From Bugula neritina (lineage: Eukaryota; Bryozoa; Gymnolaemata; Cheilostomatida; Bugulidae), in contig CAXIUT010000007.1 of the NCBI GenBank assembly GCA_964035545.1, forward strand, positions 1 to 25,126: a DNA stretch of 25,126 bases, in the 5' to 3' direction. Under the pieces are notes generated by a model. The model had not been told where the DNA came from. It did no database searches and was given only the letters and a program-made list of their open reading frames with translations. The position numbers were made by a program, and so were the translations under genes. Of this stretch, positions 1 to 13,000 are shown piece after piece. Positions within the stretch are counted from its first letter, which is position 1, and each line of letters opens with the position of its first letter.

Positions 1-3000
1 TTAAGTGACAAATAAATTTAATAAATTATAATTGATATCAAAGTACAACATAGCTATCATGAAAAATTCAATGAATAAATAATAAAAATTATTTAGTAGA
101 TAGAAAATCAATACTAAATATTAATTCTTATTAAATATGGAATCAATAAAAAGAAAAAAATTATCCTAAATGAACTAATTCTATCGAATAAAAAGATATC
201 GTTGGAAGAGATGATCGTCAAATCAACAAAAATCGATCTAAATTAAGTATTTTTATTTATTGGGGATTAAAAAATTGACTTAAATACTTTACAACTAAAA
301 GCAAAATCAGAATATGTTATTGATATTTGTGAAGTAAAACTTTTTACCTGTAAATATCGAGGAAAAGTTAGAAAAATAAACTTAATAGCAGGAAGATCTA
401 TTTATTACAATAAAGGATTAATATTTACTTAACTTATTCAAAAGAAAGATATTATTTATAATGAAAACTAAACATTTAACTTGAGTCGAATAAAATTAAA
501 ATTTGATGTTAAAGGAAAAATTACCACTAAAGATGAGGATGAAAAAATACTTTTATCAGACCTTTAAGAATAAATAGGAGAAATAAATATTATTTTAGTA
601 GATATTTACATAAAAATTACTGTCTTTTATGAAAATCTAAGAGAATAATTTAATCTTTCTTCAGAATCAAAATTAATATAACTCAAAAAAATAATAGATT
701 AAAAACATGTACCTTTCCAATCTCAAATTTTGAACCTTATAGAAGGATAATAAATAAAAAAATAAATTTAATAATCTTAAGATGAAGAAAGAATTAGTCT
801 TTTATCATCTAATTGGGAAATAATTTTTTAATTAACTAATAGATGTAGCTACTAATTTTATGGTTTTCATGAGAATATTCCTCTTTCCTTTTAAGGATTT
901 TCATAATTCTTTGTTTAACATTAAGAAAGTACTATCAAAATGATAGAAAACTGTTCTTTTAGTAGAAAGCAATAAGAATAGCTCTTCTTTATTCAACACT
1001 TTTTCTTATATTTATACTCAGGAATAAAAAAGAGATTTCCAATAAAAACAGTCATAAATAAATTCAAAAAGCTTGTTTCAAAGATTAAATACGAAACAAT
1101 ATGGAATCCTAGCTGTTAAAACTAGACAATAAAAGTAAATTAAGCATTTGTTTTTGTTTATTTACTTAAAAATGCTGACTCAAGATTAAGAATTTAACTA
1201 ATGAATCTACTACGAGAAAATGTACCCATTCCTTTATACATCAAATAATTTGAAAACATATCTAAAGTATCTTAATAATTCAAACTTAATGAAGATCTTT
1301 TATGGATTTTAAAAGATGGCTTTACAATAACTTCTTTTGGACTACATAATTAAAATAATATAGAAAAATAAACTGGAAAAAGTTATTTACTCAATGAAAT
1401 TTTTCCCACTCATTTCTAAGAAACTCAAAATAAACATGCTATAATTCAAGGTCTTCCCTATATTACAGTAAGAGTCTTTCAAAACATATCTCCTATTCAT
1501 GTTATAGATATTCCTCATAATTGCCCATCCTATATTAACAAACAAATACTTTAGAATTCTAATATGATCCTTTTACATTCTTGGATTGGAGAAGTTTAAA
1601 CTGAAAAATAAGTTACTAGATTACAGAAGTAATTTTAAATTCCTATTATATGTTTATTAAGAGATTCAAAAGGAAAAAATAGTCTGAAAAACCTGAGAGG
1701 AAATTTTATAGCCTAATAAAGACCTCAAAAAGTGATGAATTTTTCAAAAAAAGAGTCATATCAAGTCGAAATAAATCTTTTAAAATAATAAATATACAAA
1801 TATATCAAATCAAAACTAAACAATAATGAAAGCTTTAATAAAATATTCGGATTATATAAGCAAAATTAAATTTATAGAAACTTTAGTGTAATAGTTGGAA
1901 CTCTTGAACAAAAAATGCTTCATTTAACGATGATAGGAGACTAAATGTAGAAAATAAAAAACATATAAAAAACTACTTATGAAGAATCAAAAATAAATCT
2001 AATTAAATAAGCTATGAAGTAAAAGCTAAGTCCTTAGTTGATTAGTATAATTAGGTTTTTAAAGAAATAAGAAGTAAAACCAATTCAAAATTTAATTTTA
2101 AACTTACTTAGATAAAAGCTAAAAACTTTTCAAAATGAATTAAATTTAAAATATCTAAAAATATATGAACTTAGAGATAATTTTAACTTGATAAAATAAA
2201 TAAATGATAATAAATAAAAATAATAAAAGTTCTAAGAATTAAATAATAAACTTAGATAACTTAATGAATTAAATCCTTCTTCTATTATAGGCAAAGATGA
2301 TTCAACTATTTTTGATATTATTACAGAAATGATTAATACATATGAAAACAAAGTAAAACCTAGAATATTTTCTGTTGAACTTTTCTGGAGATAACTAAAT
2401 TATCTTATTAGTGTTGACTAAAATTTTAAGATAGGAGGATAATTATTACTAAGTACTCTTAAGTAACTTAAATAAGTTGAGATTAATAGTAATCTTCCCT
2501 TTGAAGTCATTGATGGAGATCTATTATAAATGCCTCGTCGACTAATGACAAAATTATTTGAAAACAAAGATGAAAGAGCTATTGTAATTACGATCTTAGG
2601 ACCTCAAAGTTCTGGAAAATCAACTTTACTCAACTTTTTGTTTGGTTGTGATTTTGCTACAAGTGAAGGAAGATGTACAAGAGGAGTCTATGGTACTTAT
2701 TTTAAATTTGCTTAAAATAAAGGTCAATTCAATAGTTTAACTCACTGTGAAGGCATATTTGTAATCGATACTGAAGGTTTATTTGCACTAACAAACGATA
2801 AAGACAAAGATGATTAAGATCGAAAAGACTTTGATTCAAAATTGGTTCTATTTTGTCTGGCTGTTTCTGATTTTGTTGTTGTAAATGTTAGAGGAAATTT
2901 CGATCAAAACACTGAGAAGATTATAAGACTCTGTCATCAAAGACTTTAAGATTTAAACATAGAAAAGGAAAAAAGACCTTAGATAATTGTTGTTTTAAAT

Positions 3001-6000
3001 CAAAATGCTTCTGATAAAAAAGAATAATCATAAAATTAGTTTAAATAAATCAAAAAAACTATTGACTTTTAGCTAAGCAAATCACTTTCTTTAGCTTATC
3101 AGATAAAAAACTATGGTTATGAATAAATAAGTTTGTTTGGTAAAAATCAAAAACTTACAAAGAAATATCCTCTTGAAGCATTTTTAAAGGAAACAAGTAA
3201 CTTAATGAATTAAATATTAAAAAAAATTATGAAAAAAAGAGGAATTTCAAAATTATCTTAAATAATATAAAAGTTTGAACGTATCTGGTCAATGGTTGTA
3301 GCTTTTCCTAATTTATCAAAATCAGTGACAAACTAATATCGTTCTCTCTAAAAAAATATCAAACAATGGAAAGATAATTATGATGAATAATAAAAATTTG
3401 GTTTAGTTAAAATGCTTGAAGATTTTAAAGCCAATAAGATCACATAAAACAAAATAATATAAGAAATACAAGTGAATTAGAAAAAAATAATGCAACTATT
3501 TGAGAAAGATTTTAAAGAAAAAGCTGCAGATGATGAATAAATTAAATTTCTAAAAAGACAATAAAAATCAAAAATAACTTCTAAAGCTTTAGTAACTAGA
3601 GCTAATATTAAATATTAGTTGGAAAATATCAGACTAAAGAGTCAAATTAGACTATCTAAGATAGAAGGAGATTTTATGTTAAAAGAAAAAGCTAAATAAA
3701 TATTTAGTAATCAAGCTAATCTATCAGATGAGGAGAAAAAAAATATTTTCGATAAATATTTTACTGAACAATTAGAAAAAATATAACTAACAACTAACTT
3801 AGGTGAAGAGATAGTCAGGTAATATCAGACTATTTATGATAATTATTTATTTTTGATTCGATAGCAGACAGGTTCTGAGAAAGGTCTTCCTAAATAAAAA
3901 GGATGGATAGGAGATGAAAAGTGTGATATATAAACTATGTTAAAGATGATAAAATAAAAGATAATTGATCCTAACTCAAGATATTATGAAGATGTTTTAT
4001 TCCATACAAACAAAATACACACCAATATTCTCAAAGGTGGCAAAACTGATGCTTCTCTTGAGTATTTTAATATGAGAGACTACTTCAAGACATAGTAAAT
4101 AATTTAATACTATGTTGTTAATCAATATAATGTTTAAAAATGTTTAAAGAAATAAGTTTTAAAAGAAATTTATAAAACTACTGTTGAATAAGCAAACAAA
4201 AAAGTTAAAATTAGCTCTAAACTAAGAAAAATTTGGAATAATATCAACTAATCTTTATAATAAATTGGTTTAAGATTCTTAGATTTTGAAAACTTCTAAG
4301 AGTTATTTGAAATTTATGAAGGTAAAGCTTTAGCTACTTTTGTAAACTTTTTTAAAAATAAAAAAGAATAAATAAAATATGAATTTTTTGATATCTAAAA
4401 AAAAGTTTAAATTATCAAAGAAAAATATGAGTGCTATTACTACTATTGTGATTGCAAAAGAGGTAAAAAATATCGTCATGAAAGAGAAGTGGTAAACCAT
4501 AAAAACCATAATTTTTCAATTTTTCTAAATCAATATGCCGAAGATTATAACTATTCTGAAAGAAGGTGTCTTTGCAGTTATGATAAAAAAGATCCAAAAT
4601 CATATTTGCTTCCTCGTTTTTATAGACATATTAATTGGAACGCTATCCTTCTTGAACTTCAAAGAGCCTAAGATTATCAATATAAATAAAAAATGATAAA
4701 CTAAAAAATGACAACAGATGTGAATAAAGATATTAAAAGTTTAAATATGAGAATTACTAATAATGTAAATTGGAAACAGTTTTTAGATTCTCATTATTCA
4801 ACTTATAAATATATTACATTTTAAATGCCTGAAGAAACAAAATTTGTTCCATCTTATGACCAAATATGTTCTTTAGCTTAATAAACTACTTATATCAAAG
4901 CTAAATAATTTAGAAATGCACTCTCAAAATATCAAGCAAAAGATAATTTTTATCAATCTGACTTACCTATATTAGCTATTAAAAATTATAAATTAAATAC
5001 AGTATCGAAAAACAGTTATTTTAATGCCTATCTCAAAGATAATACGAATTTAACTATTAAATAACTTAAAAAACATGATTTTAAACAGTTTATTTTCTAA
5101 TAGTTAAGAAATAGAAAACAAAGTCTAGACAAATTTTACTTCAATGTTTTCTATATTGTCTAAAATACTATAAAATCATGGCAAAAAATATAAAAAAGAA
5201 CCTATATAGAAATCTACAACAAAGTTAATCAATAAATTTGTAAATTCAATAACGATCTTAATCAAATTTCTTGCAATCTATCGGACAAATATATTGGATA
5301 TATAAATCTAGCAGTGGTTTACATGATATGGAAGCTAATAATAGCTCAAAAAATAAAAGAAAAAAGATAAATTTATGATGCAAAACAGCATGAATATTAA
5401 AATGAATGGCAACTCTTCAAAGCTAGAACTTCAAATGATGAAGAAGTGAATGTACAAGGAGATATAAAGTAATTTTTAAAAGAATTTATCAATATAATGA
5501 AAGATATAGTCAGTAAAAGAAAAGAACAATATTTCCAAATATAAAAACAATAATTCTAAAAATAAAACTCAAGAGATAAAATACAAACACTTATTGATAT
5601 GGAAATCTTTAAAAAATAAAGCTCATAAAATCAAATCATGTAATATCTTTAATACCCATTTGAAACTATCCAAAAGAAATATAATAACTGTTACTAAGTC
5701 AGTTGGAATAATCTACAACTAAAATATTCTACTGAAAGAATTGCTAAAGATACACTTAAATAGTTTTATTAAATCTTAGGAGTTTTACTTGCCCTCTTTG
5801 ATTAAAATGGCTTAGATTAAAGTAAAAAAAGTTTTAGTGATATTTTTGAAATAGTTGATAAAGAAGTCAAAGAGTAAAATTTATAAACAATCCGTGAAGT
5901 ATATCAAACATAAGGCAAAAGAGTTCTTTATGAATACTTCATTGATACCCTTCTTTGTGAAGATCCTCTAAAACTAAGAAAATGTGCAAAGCTTAAAGTG

Positions 6001-7182
6001 AAGCCAGTCAAACCTCTTAATGTTGTAACTCAATGTAGTGCAACACTTAGAAGTCTTTTAATTGAAGTTAAAACTATAAAATATTTATCTCTTACAAATA
6101 TGGTTAAATTTTTGAAAAAGCTTTTAACTCCTGAAGTGAGAACTAACTTTAATGAAGAAATATAGAAGATAAGTAAACTCGATGATCAAAAAGATAAATT
6201 AAGTTATATCAATGCTATAAAAGTGGTTATTTGTACTGAAAAATGTCCTTGCTGTGGTAGAATATGCGGAATAGAAAATAATCATCAATATCATCAATGT
6301 CTTTATGGTCATCAGATGAGAGGACTCAATGGAACTTATATTGAATGTTAAAATCAAGTCAAATAAGCATCTGTTGTTAGGTGTGAACAACTCTCATAAA
6401 CAGATAGAATGCGCTACAATGGAACTGAATATACTTGGCTTGAATTTAAATAATACTGGAAAGGTAAAAAACAAGGAGGATGGCTATTTGACGATGCTAA
6501 TTTAAGCAATAACTCAAATCAAATTAGATTTGAACAGGCTTGGACTATCGCAGGTCCAGTTTACTGTGCCAAAAATAACATTAAATATGTTTCTTTTAAT
6601 AAAGCTGATGTACAAAAGCAAGATGCAACATCAAATCCTATCCACTACATTTTTGCTTTAGATGAATCAGGATCAATGTCAGGTAGTCAATGGGCTAAGT
6701 TATTGGGAAGTTTTAAAGAAACTATTTAAAAAATTAAAACAAAAGATGCCAATAGAAACATACTAAAAGTGTCTTTGATGAAATTTGACACATCTCCTAC
6801 ACTAGTTAGCTAAAATTATAACCCAGGTCAAATCAATACAAATATACCTTGCCGTGGTGGAGGCACATGCTTCGATCCTCCCTTTAACTTGGCTGCTACA
6901 ATAGCTTCTAAGTATATTGATAAATCAATAGTTGTTTTTATTTTTATGACTGATGGTCATGCTTCTTATCCAGCTACTGGTATTCAAGCACTAAAAAAAT
7001 TACAAAGTAGCTATCCGAATAAATTAAAATATGCTGGAATATAATTTACATCTCAAGCACAAGTTATGAAAACAATAGCAGCTGAACTAAAAGGTACAAC
7101 TGGAATAGCATATAATCCACAACAGCTAACAGATCTCTTTATGAAGAGTATTGAAGTCATTGCCTATAGAGAACAAAACTGA
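1..7182 (+). CDS. Giant VLIG-like GTPase with Cys/His cluster and C-terminal vWA domain (5' partial)
   Basis: One uninterrupted frame with only UGA as stop, ending at TGA 7180-7182. It is open to base 1 and reads like protein when UAR = Glu, so the start probably lies outside the window; the first internal ATG in this frame is at 211. The GTPase domain is near 2490-3100: P-loop GPQSSGKST (2599-2625), a following GRCTRG, switch II DTEGL (2767) and VVLNQN (about 2986-3003). The lead-in EVIDGD...MP and the GRCTRG block are typical of interferon-inducible very large GTPases (VLIG/URGCP). An upstream block around 1180-1410 (LLRENVPIPL, then GKSYLLNEIF at 1375) resembles the second, degenerate G-like domain of that family. 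Near 6240-6350 there is CPCCGRIC...H..H.C.YGH, a likely zinc site. A vWA domain follows with MIDAS DESGSMSG (6661) and FMTDGHA (about 6943). A further Cys/His-rich stretch lies at 4426-4600. No intron is needed. Family assignment is strong; function in ciliates is unknown to me. Confidence 0.88.
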
Positions 7183-7373
7183 ATGATTCAATCGTAAATT
7201 ATATCAAATTAATAAAATTAATTAATAACTATTTATTCAAATAATTATGATTTATATTTTTTGATAGATTTGAAAAAAGTGACTTTTTTATATTTAATTT
7301 AATTTTTATTTAATTATTTATCTTCGAGATCGATATATCCCAACCCCGATTAGATAATGTTATAATATTAATA

Positions 7374-7860
7374 ATGGCAAATCAGTTTAGCGAAGAACAA
7401 AGAAAGACTATTTTAATGTCATTCCAGCAGTTAGATAGTGACTCAGATGGAAAGCTTACTCATTAAGTACCATTCTGTTAAGTTAGGAAGTTTCTGCTTT
7501 GATTCGAGACATGGGATGTCTAGAAAATGAATAGTAAATTGACAAACTCATCAGTGAATGTGATGCAGATAACAATGGTACAATAGAAGCTGGATAGTTT
7601 CTATCACTTATGGCACAGTAAGAGCTCTCCTAAACAGTATGATGTCCACCATTACCGATTAAAAAGATCTAGTTTAAAGCTTTAATATTCTTTCTCATAA
7701 CCAACCAGCCATCACAATTGACAGTCTTAAAGATGTTTTATCGAAAATGGGATAAAGCAAACTCTCAGAAGAAGATATCAAAAACATGATCGAATAAGCT
7801 GATCTTAATGGGAGTGGAAAAGTATCTTTTGAATAGTTCAAAAAATTAATGAGCCGCTGA
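7374..7860 (+). CDS. Calmodulin-like four-EF-hand protein (2 introns)
   Basis: Exons 7374-7466, 7487-7617 and 7638-7860 give 148 residues, exactly calmodulin length. Removing two 20-nt GT-AG introns joins the EF-hand frames; without splicing, TGA codons interrupt. EF1 has DSDSDGKLTHQE (Q is my Gln/Glu shorthand; the codon is UAA, read Glu) and EF2 has DADNNGTIEAGE. EF3 is degenerate (SHNQPAITIDS, no Asp at position 1), while EF4 DLNGSGKVSFEE is intact. UAG/UAA codons in EAGEF, FEEF and IEEAD align with Glu of calmodulin. It probably acts as a cytoplasmic or cytoskeletal Ca2+ sensor; the sequence is too divergent to call it calmodulin itself, and a centrin-like or other CaM-like protein is possible. 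It lies 191 bp after the GTPase gene and 111 bp before the PH-domain gene, all on the same strand. Confidence 0.88.
7467..7486 (+). other. 20-nt spliceosomal intron (calmodulin-like gene, intron 1)
   Basis: GTACCATTCTGTTAAGTTAG, phase 0, with A at position 15. Removal joins EF-hand loop 1 (DGKLTH..) to EVSALIRDMG; retention leads to a TGA within about 24 bases. Confidence 0.9.
7618..7637 (+). other. 20-nt spliceosomal intron (calmodulin-like gene, intron 2)
   Basis: GTAAGAGCTCTCCTAAACAG, A at position 15. Removal joins FLSLMA to HMMSTITD and restores the frame for the C-terminal lobe. Confidence 0.9.
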
Positions 7861-7971
7861 CCATTGATATCTATCCCTTAATTTAAAGAATACTTTTATC
7901 AATTAGAATTGGATTAATTCTTACGATATTTTTAATAAGTAAGTTAATATAAAGATTTATTGTTGATATCT

Positions 7972-9954
7972 ATGGATCCAAAAGTAATAGAAAACGAACT
8001 TCGCAGTCATAAAATCAGAGAAGGACCTATCTATAAACGTTCTAAGTTCTTACAGGAGTGGCAAGAACGCTGGATGGTACTCACAATGAACTACATTCTT
8101 ATTTTTAGCAATCGTAATCTCAAAGAAATGGTTGAGTTCATTGATCTAAGATAAGTTAAAACATATAAAAGCTATCTGAAAAAATAAGAAGACATGATTC
8201 CAGCTGGTTTCAAGATCAGAACTCTCGAAGATATGTTCTACTTCTGTGCAAGAAATTGCAATTAAAAATGGACCTGGATAGTTTCACTTGAAAGACTCAT
8301 GGATTTCAAGTATGCAGGAAAAAGCCCTTATAACAATGCAGATTGGATACATAATAAAGGTTTCATGAGTCAAAGATAATTCGAAAGAGGAAAGTTTGAT
8401 GAACCAGAATTTTAATAACCTAAACCTGTTTAAAAGCCTAAAGTTGAAGAAAAACCAAAAGAAGTACCTAAGCCTCAACTACCATCAGTAACTGAGTCAG
8501 ATCTCAACAAAAAAATGAAAGAACTTGACGAATAGATGCAAAAAATAAAAGAAAAATAGGAAGAAATGCATCATAAAGAAAGATAGAACGAAGAAATGTT
8601 TTTATTTGAACTTAATAAACTTAAAAAAACTGAATAATCTCTTAGATAACTTCAACTTCAAGTGGAATAAAAATATAGAGAGGCTGAAAGAATGTTAGTA
8701 GAAGGAGGTCGTGTTTCTTCAAATAGAGATAAGCCAGTATAACTAGCAGTCGAATAAGCAATGATAGCTATGCAAAAAACATAATCTGAAATGATATAAT
8801 AACCAAAAGCAAGAGTATAAGGATAAAGTTTCTTTGAGCCTATTCGATAAACTATGGGATAACATTCTGAATAAAATGCTATTTCTTAGACTACTGTAGA
8901 AACAGTGGAATCTATTTAAAAACAATAATGTACTGTAGTTGAGACAACTGTTGAATCTAATTAAAAACCTTAATAAAGTGTAGTTGAGAAAATAGAAACT
9001 GCTATTATTTCAGAATAAAAAAAAGATAAAGAGGAAGAAAAAAAAGAATAATTTGATCCATTGAATTAAAGTTAGAAAAAAGAAGAACCAGAAAAATAGA
9101 CTGAAGTTATTCATTAAAAATCTGGAATATCATTGACAAGTTCAGTTATGGTATCAGAACAAAAATCAGCTGAACCTGAAAAATCTAACTAAAAGGTTCC
9201 TTAGATCAGTTCACCAGAAAAGAAATAATCTTCAACTTCTTAAGTGCCTAAAAAAGCTTAATAATAGTCGCCTCAATCTTAGAAAAAAGAAATAGTGATG
9301 AGTAAAAGAATCAAAGATATGAAAAATTTCTTTGAAAGTCAAGGAAAAGGAAAAGTAGTCTTACCACAGCAACCAATTAATGCTTCAAAAATGAAAGAAA
9401 GTGAAAAGAAAGTTGAGAAAAAAGATGAAGGAGTTCATCTGCATATGTGTAGGGATAAAGTAGTAGTTAATTTACTTGAATAGTTCCATCCTAAAGCTTA
9501 TAATTATCCAGGTTTAAGATATATCATCTAATTTTTGATAACTATCTGTTCAGAAAGATCTCTCGGATATCAGAGTTTCCTCATTAGAGAAGCTAAAGCC
9601 AACTCGAATCGCTTCTTATTTGCATAAGTTCTTCTTGAACTAATCAACAACTACAAAAAGTATGATCAATTTGGATGTCTAGCTAAAGTTATTGAAGTTT
9701 TAATTTTTGAAGCCCCAGGGATATTTAAACTGAATCACTTTGATCTCATCAAGAAAAAACTTGTAGATCTAGTCTATCATGCACCTGATGGACATTCAGA
9801 TATTCCAATTCTTTTAAAGACTCTTTATGTTGTTCATAAAATGAAAAACCTTGAAAAAGATGAAAAACTAAAGGAGAAATTAACTGACTTATCAGGAAAG
9901 ATATCTTCTGTAGAAGGCAAGAACTGGGCTCGCAAATTGATTGAAGACCTTTGA
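7972..9954 (+). CDS. PH-domain protein with long acidic coiled-coil region
   Basis: Open frame of 660 residues from ATG 7972 to TGA 9952-9954, without introns. Residues about 15-108 form a PH-like domain (REGPIYKRSKFLQEWQERW, then VLT, and a C-terminal helix with EKWTWIVSLERL), suggesting phosphoinositide or membrane binding. Residues about 140-440 are Lys/Glu-rich and low in complexity, with several TVVETTVES-like repeats and predicted coiled coil. Most of its in-frame UAA/UAG codons lie here and make sense as Glu. The last 190 residues (from about MSKRIKDMKNFFE to the end) are a mainly helical globular region I do not recognise. It converges on the Ca2+-ATPase gene with 82 bp between stops. 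A role as a membrane-linked scaffold is inference. Confidence 0.87.
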
Positions 9955-10036
9955 TTCTATTCATTATATCTAGCTTAAATCATAAAAAAATATTATTAAA
10001 ATATTTGATAATAACGTAGATAAAATAGCTCTGTAA

Positions 10037-13000
10037 TCAATCAACTTATTTTGAAGGTTTCGAAAGTGGTGCAAATATTTAAGCGGGAACGACTATTTTA
10101 AAGATAGGAGCAAGGAATAGAGGTAGAGAGCCTAGACCAATACAGAGTAGATGTTCGTTTACGCTTAGTGGAACAGTTCTCAAAGGTTCTCCTCCGAATT
10201 CCACACAGGCAATCTGAATGATAATGGTCATAATAAGGATCAAAATGAAGAGGTAGTTATTGAAGAAGTTTGAGAAGACATTCAGCTCTGTTGACTTAAG
10301 TTTTCTGGCATTGATTTCATTAAAGACTTGCATCAACACAAATGTATTGAAAAAGAAGCAATAATGCTTACCAGTTTCATTAGTCCATTCTTTAGCTCCT
10401 ATTGAAGATTAGATATCAAATAATTGAGGACCTAAATATGAAATAGAATACCCTTGAATAAAATAGCACCAAGCACAACAATCTGAAGCATTCCTTGACA
10501 AATAATGTTCTTCCACATATCTGGTGTAATCAAATTTTAGAATTTAGAATAAGGTTTTCTTTGCAAGAGTTCATCTGTTGGAGGTTCAGTTGCCAAAGCA
10601 AGAGAAGCCAAAGTATCCATGATCAAGTTGACCCACAACATCTGAATAGGACTCAATGGAGATTCCTTCAAGATAGCTGCTCCTGCAAAAGCCATCACCA
10701 AAGCTGCGCAGTTGACAGTCAACTGGAACTGTAAAAACTTTCTAATAGAATCGAAAATGTTTCTGCCCCACTTCATAGCAGTGACAATTGAACTGAAATT
10801 ATCATCGAGTAAGATAATACCTGCAGCCTATTTAGCCACTTCAGTTCCAGCAATACCCATAGCAAATCCAATATCAGCCTTCTTCAAAGCTGGAGCATCA
10901 TTAGTTCCATCACCAGTCATAGCAACTACATGGTTCAATTGTTTAAGACCAGTAGCCATGATATATTTATCAGTTGGAGATGAACGAGCAAGGACTTTCA
11001 GTTGATCTCTCACTTTTTTGAAGTTTTAGATGTTATGAATTACATCTTTATTTTCTTAATTCTTATCAAGACCTCCCACAAACTCTCTGAAATCAGCACC
11101 AGTCATCACAGTATAATCTTCCTTTCCTTTCTTAACCCATTCTTCTTGAAGAATACCAGCTTCTTTAGCAATAGCAACAGCAGTTTGAGGATTATCTCCA
11201 GTGATCATTCTCACTCTAACTCCAGCCTAGAAACAAAGTTTAACAGCATGAGGTACTTGTTCTCTGATTGGATCTTTAATCCCTACCATACCAATAATAA
11301 TCAAATCTTTTTCAATTTGCTCTTTTTATGATCCCTCATTGATACTTTCATCTTCTTTATAGGTAATAAGCAAAGTTCTTAAGGTGGCATCAGCAAATTC
11401 TTTAAGTTTGCTGTTTAATGTGTTTTTGAATTCATCAGTGATAGGTACAGGTTGTCCTGCAGCATTCAAGAATCTAGTACAATTCTTCATGATAAAATCA
11501 GGAGCTCCTTTAGCATAAACTGTTACTTTTCCTTTCTCCCGGACAACACTACTCATCGATTTGGTTTCAGAACTGAAAGGAACAACTTTAATAGTGTTAG
11601 CTTTAAAGTCTTTTCTAACGTTTCTGTAGTTGAATCCACAATTATAAGCCAATTCTAAGAGTGCGCAGTCAGTTTTGTTTCCAATTTGATCTACTTTTTA
11701 ACCATCAAATATCGGGTTAGCACTTGAATTGACACAAACTCCAACTGAAAATCTTTCTGCTACTTTCTCATTAACATTATCTTTGTTTGGTTTATCTATA
11801 GTATTTTCAAGAAGGAAGAACTTTGTAACTTTCATACTATTCATTGTTAAAGTACCTGTTTTATCTGAACAAATATTATCAGCTCCTCCCATAGTCTAAC
11901 AAGCTTGCAAATATCTAACTAAGTTATTATCCTTCAACATTTTACCAACTGAATAAGCTAAGGCAATAGTAACAGCAAGAGGGAGACCTTAAGGAACTGC
12001 AACCACAATGATACTGACTGCAATAATGAAAGCTTCAACAAGAAGATGAAGAGTATCTAGAGTCAATAATTGTCCCATAAAGTTTCCTGTGGCATAAGCT
12101 CCATATAGGATATGACCTAACATAGCAACAAAAGTTAAAATGGCTGCATAGAATCCAACATCTCCAATTTGACTTGCCAAAACTGATAACTTTTCTTGAA
12201 GAGGAGTAACATCTTCTTCTTGTACTAATGTTTTCTTCAAGATTCCGTATTGGCAATGTTATCCCACAGCAAGAACTACCATTCTACCAGTTCCTTCTAA
12301 AATCTTAGAACTTGATATCAAGAAAGGATTGACTTTTTATCCTTATTGGAATGTTGGAACACCTTTTTTGATACCAATAGGTTCTCCTGTCATAGAAGAC
12401 TCATCAGCAATAATATCATGACTTTCAATGAGGTAGCCATCGACTGAGATAATTTATCCTGTTTCGATAATTTGAATATCTCCTACCAGAAGGTCATCAA
12501 CAAGAATATTATCAACGTGGTCGTTACGATATACATTGACTTTCTTGAAACTTGCCACTTTGTTAAGTTTTTTGAATTGCTGTTCTTTAATCCAGTTGTT
12601 TCCTGATGTTACGGTTACAATGATGACGACAGCTAACAAAATGGATGTGCCTTCCATCCAGCCATGAGCCAAACCTTCAGTAGCGATTCCCAAAATAAGT
12701 GATACTATAGCTGCTACGCAAAGGATGCGCAACATCTCGTCTTCAAAGCTTTCAACAATCTGCATTATTTCAGAAATACCATCTACCATAGAGTTTTTTA
12801 TGGCTTAGTCACCTCGATGTTTTCTCCAAAACGTTCTTTTCTCTGAGCCTTTTGATCTTCTGAATCGCAAATACCTTTCTGAATTAATTTTAGACTACCT
12901 TTCCATCAACGCTTAATCCCTTGAGAAGGCCCTATGTTCCTCCCCAGTTCTTGAGAGCTTTCATTGAATCGCCCTAGCGGATTTTGTCTGCGTCGAATAG

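Noticed and set aside
137-214. ATG at 137 as start of the giant GTPase
   Set aside because: It is in another frame, meets TGA within 26 codons, and no 20-nt GTA-AG intron links it to the main frame.
10495-11658. Plus-strand open frames opposite the Ca2+-ATPase
   Set aside because: Antisense shadows of a well-supported gene; no recognisable protein features.
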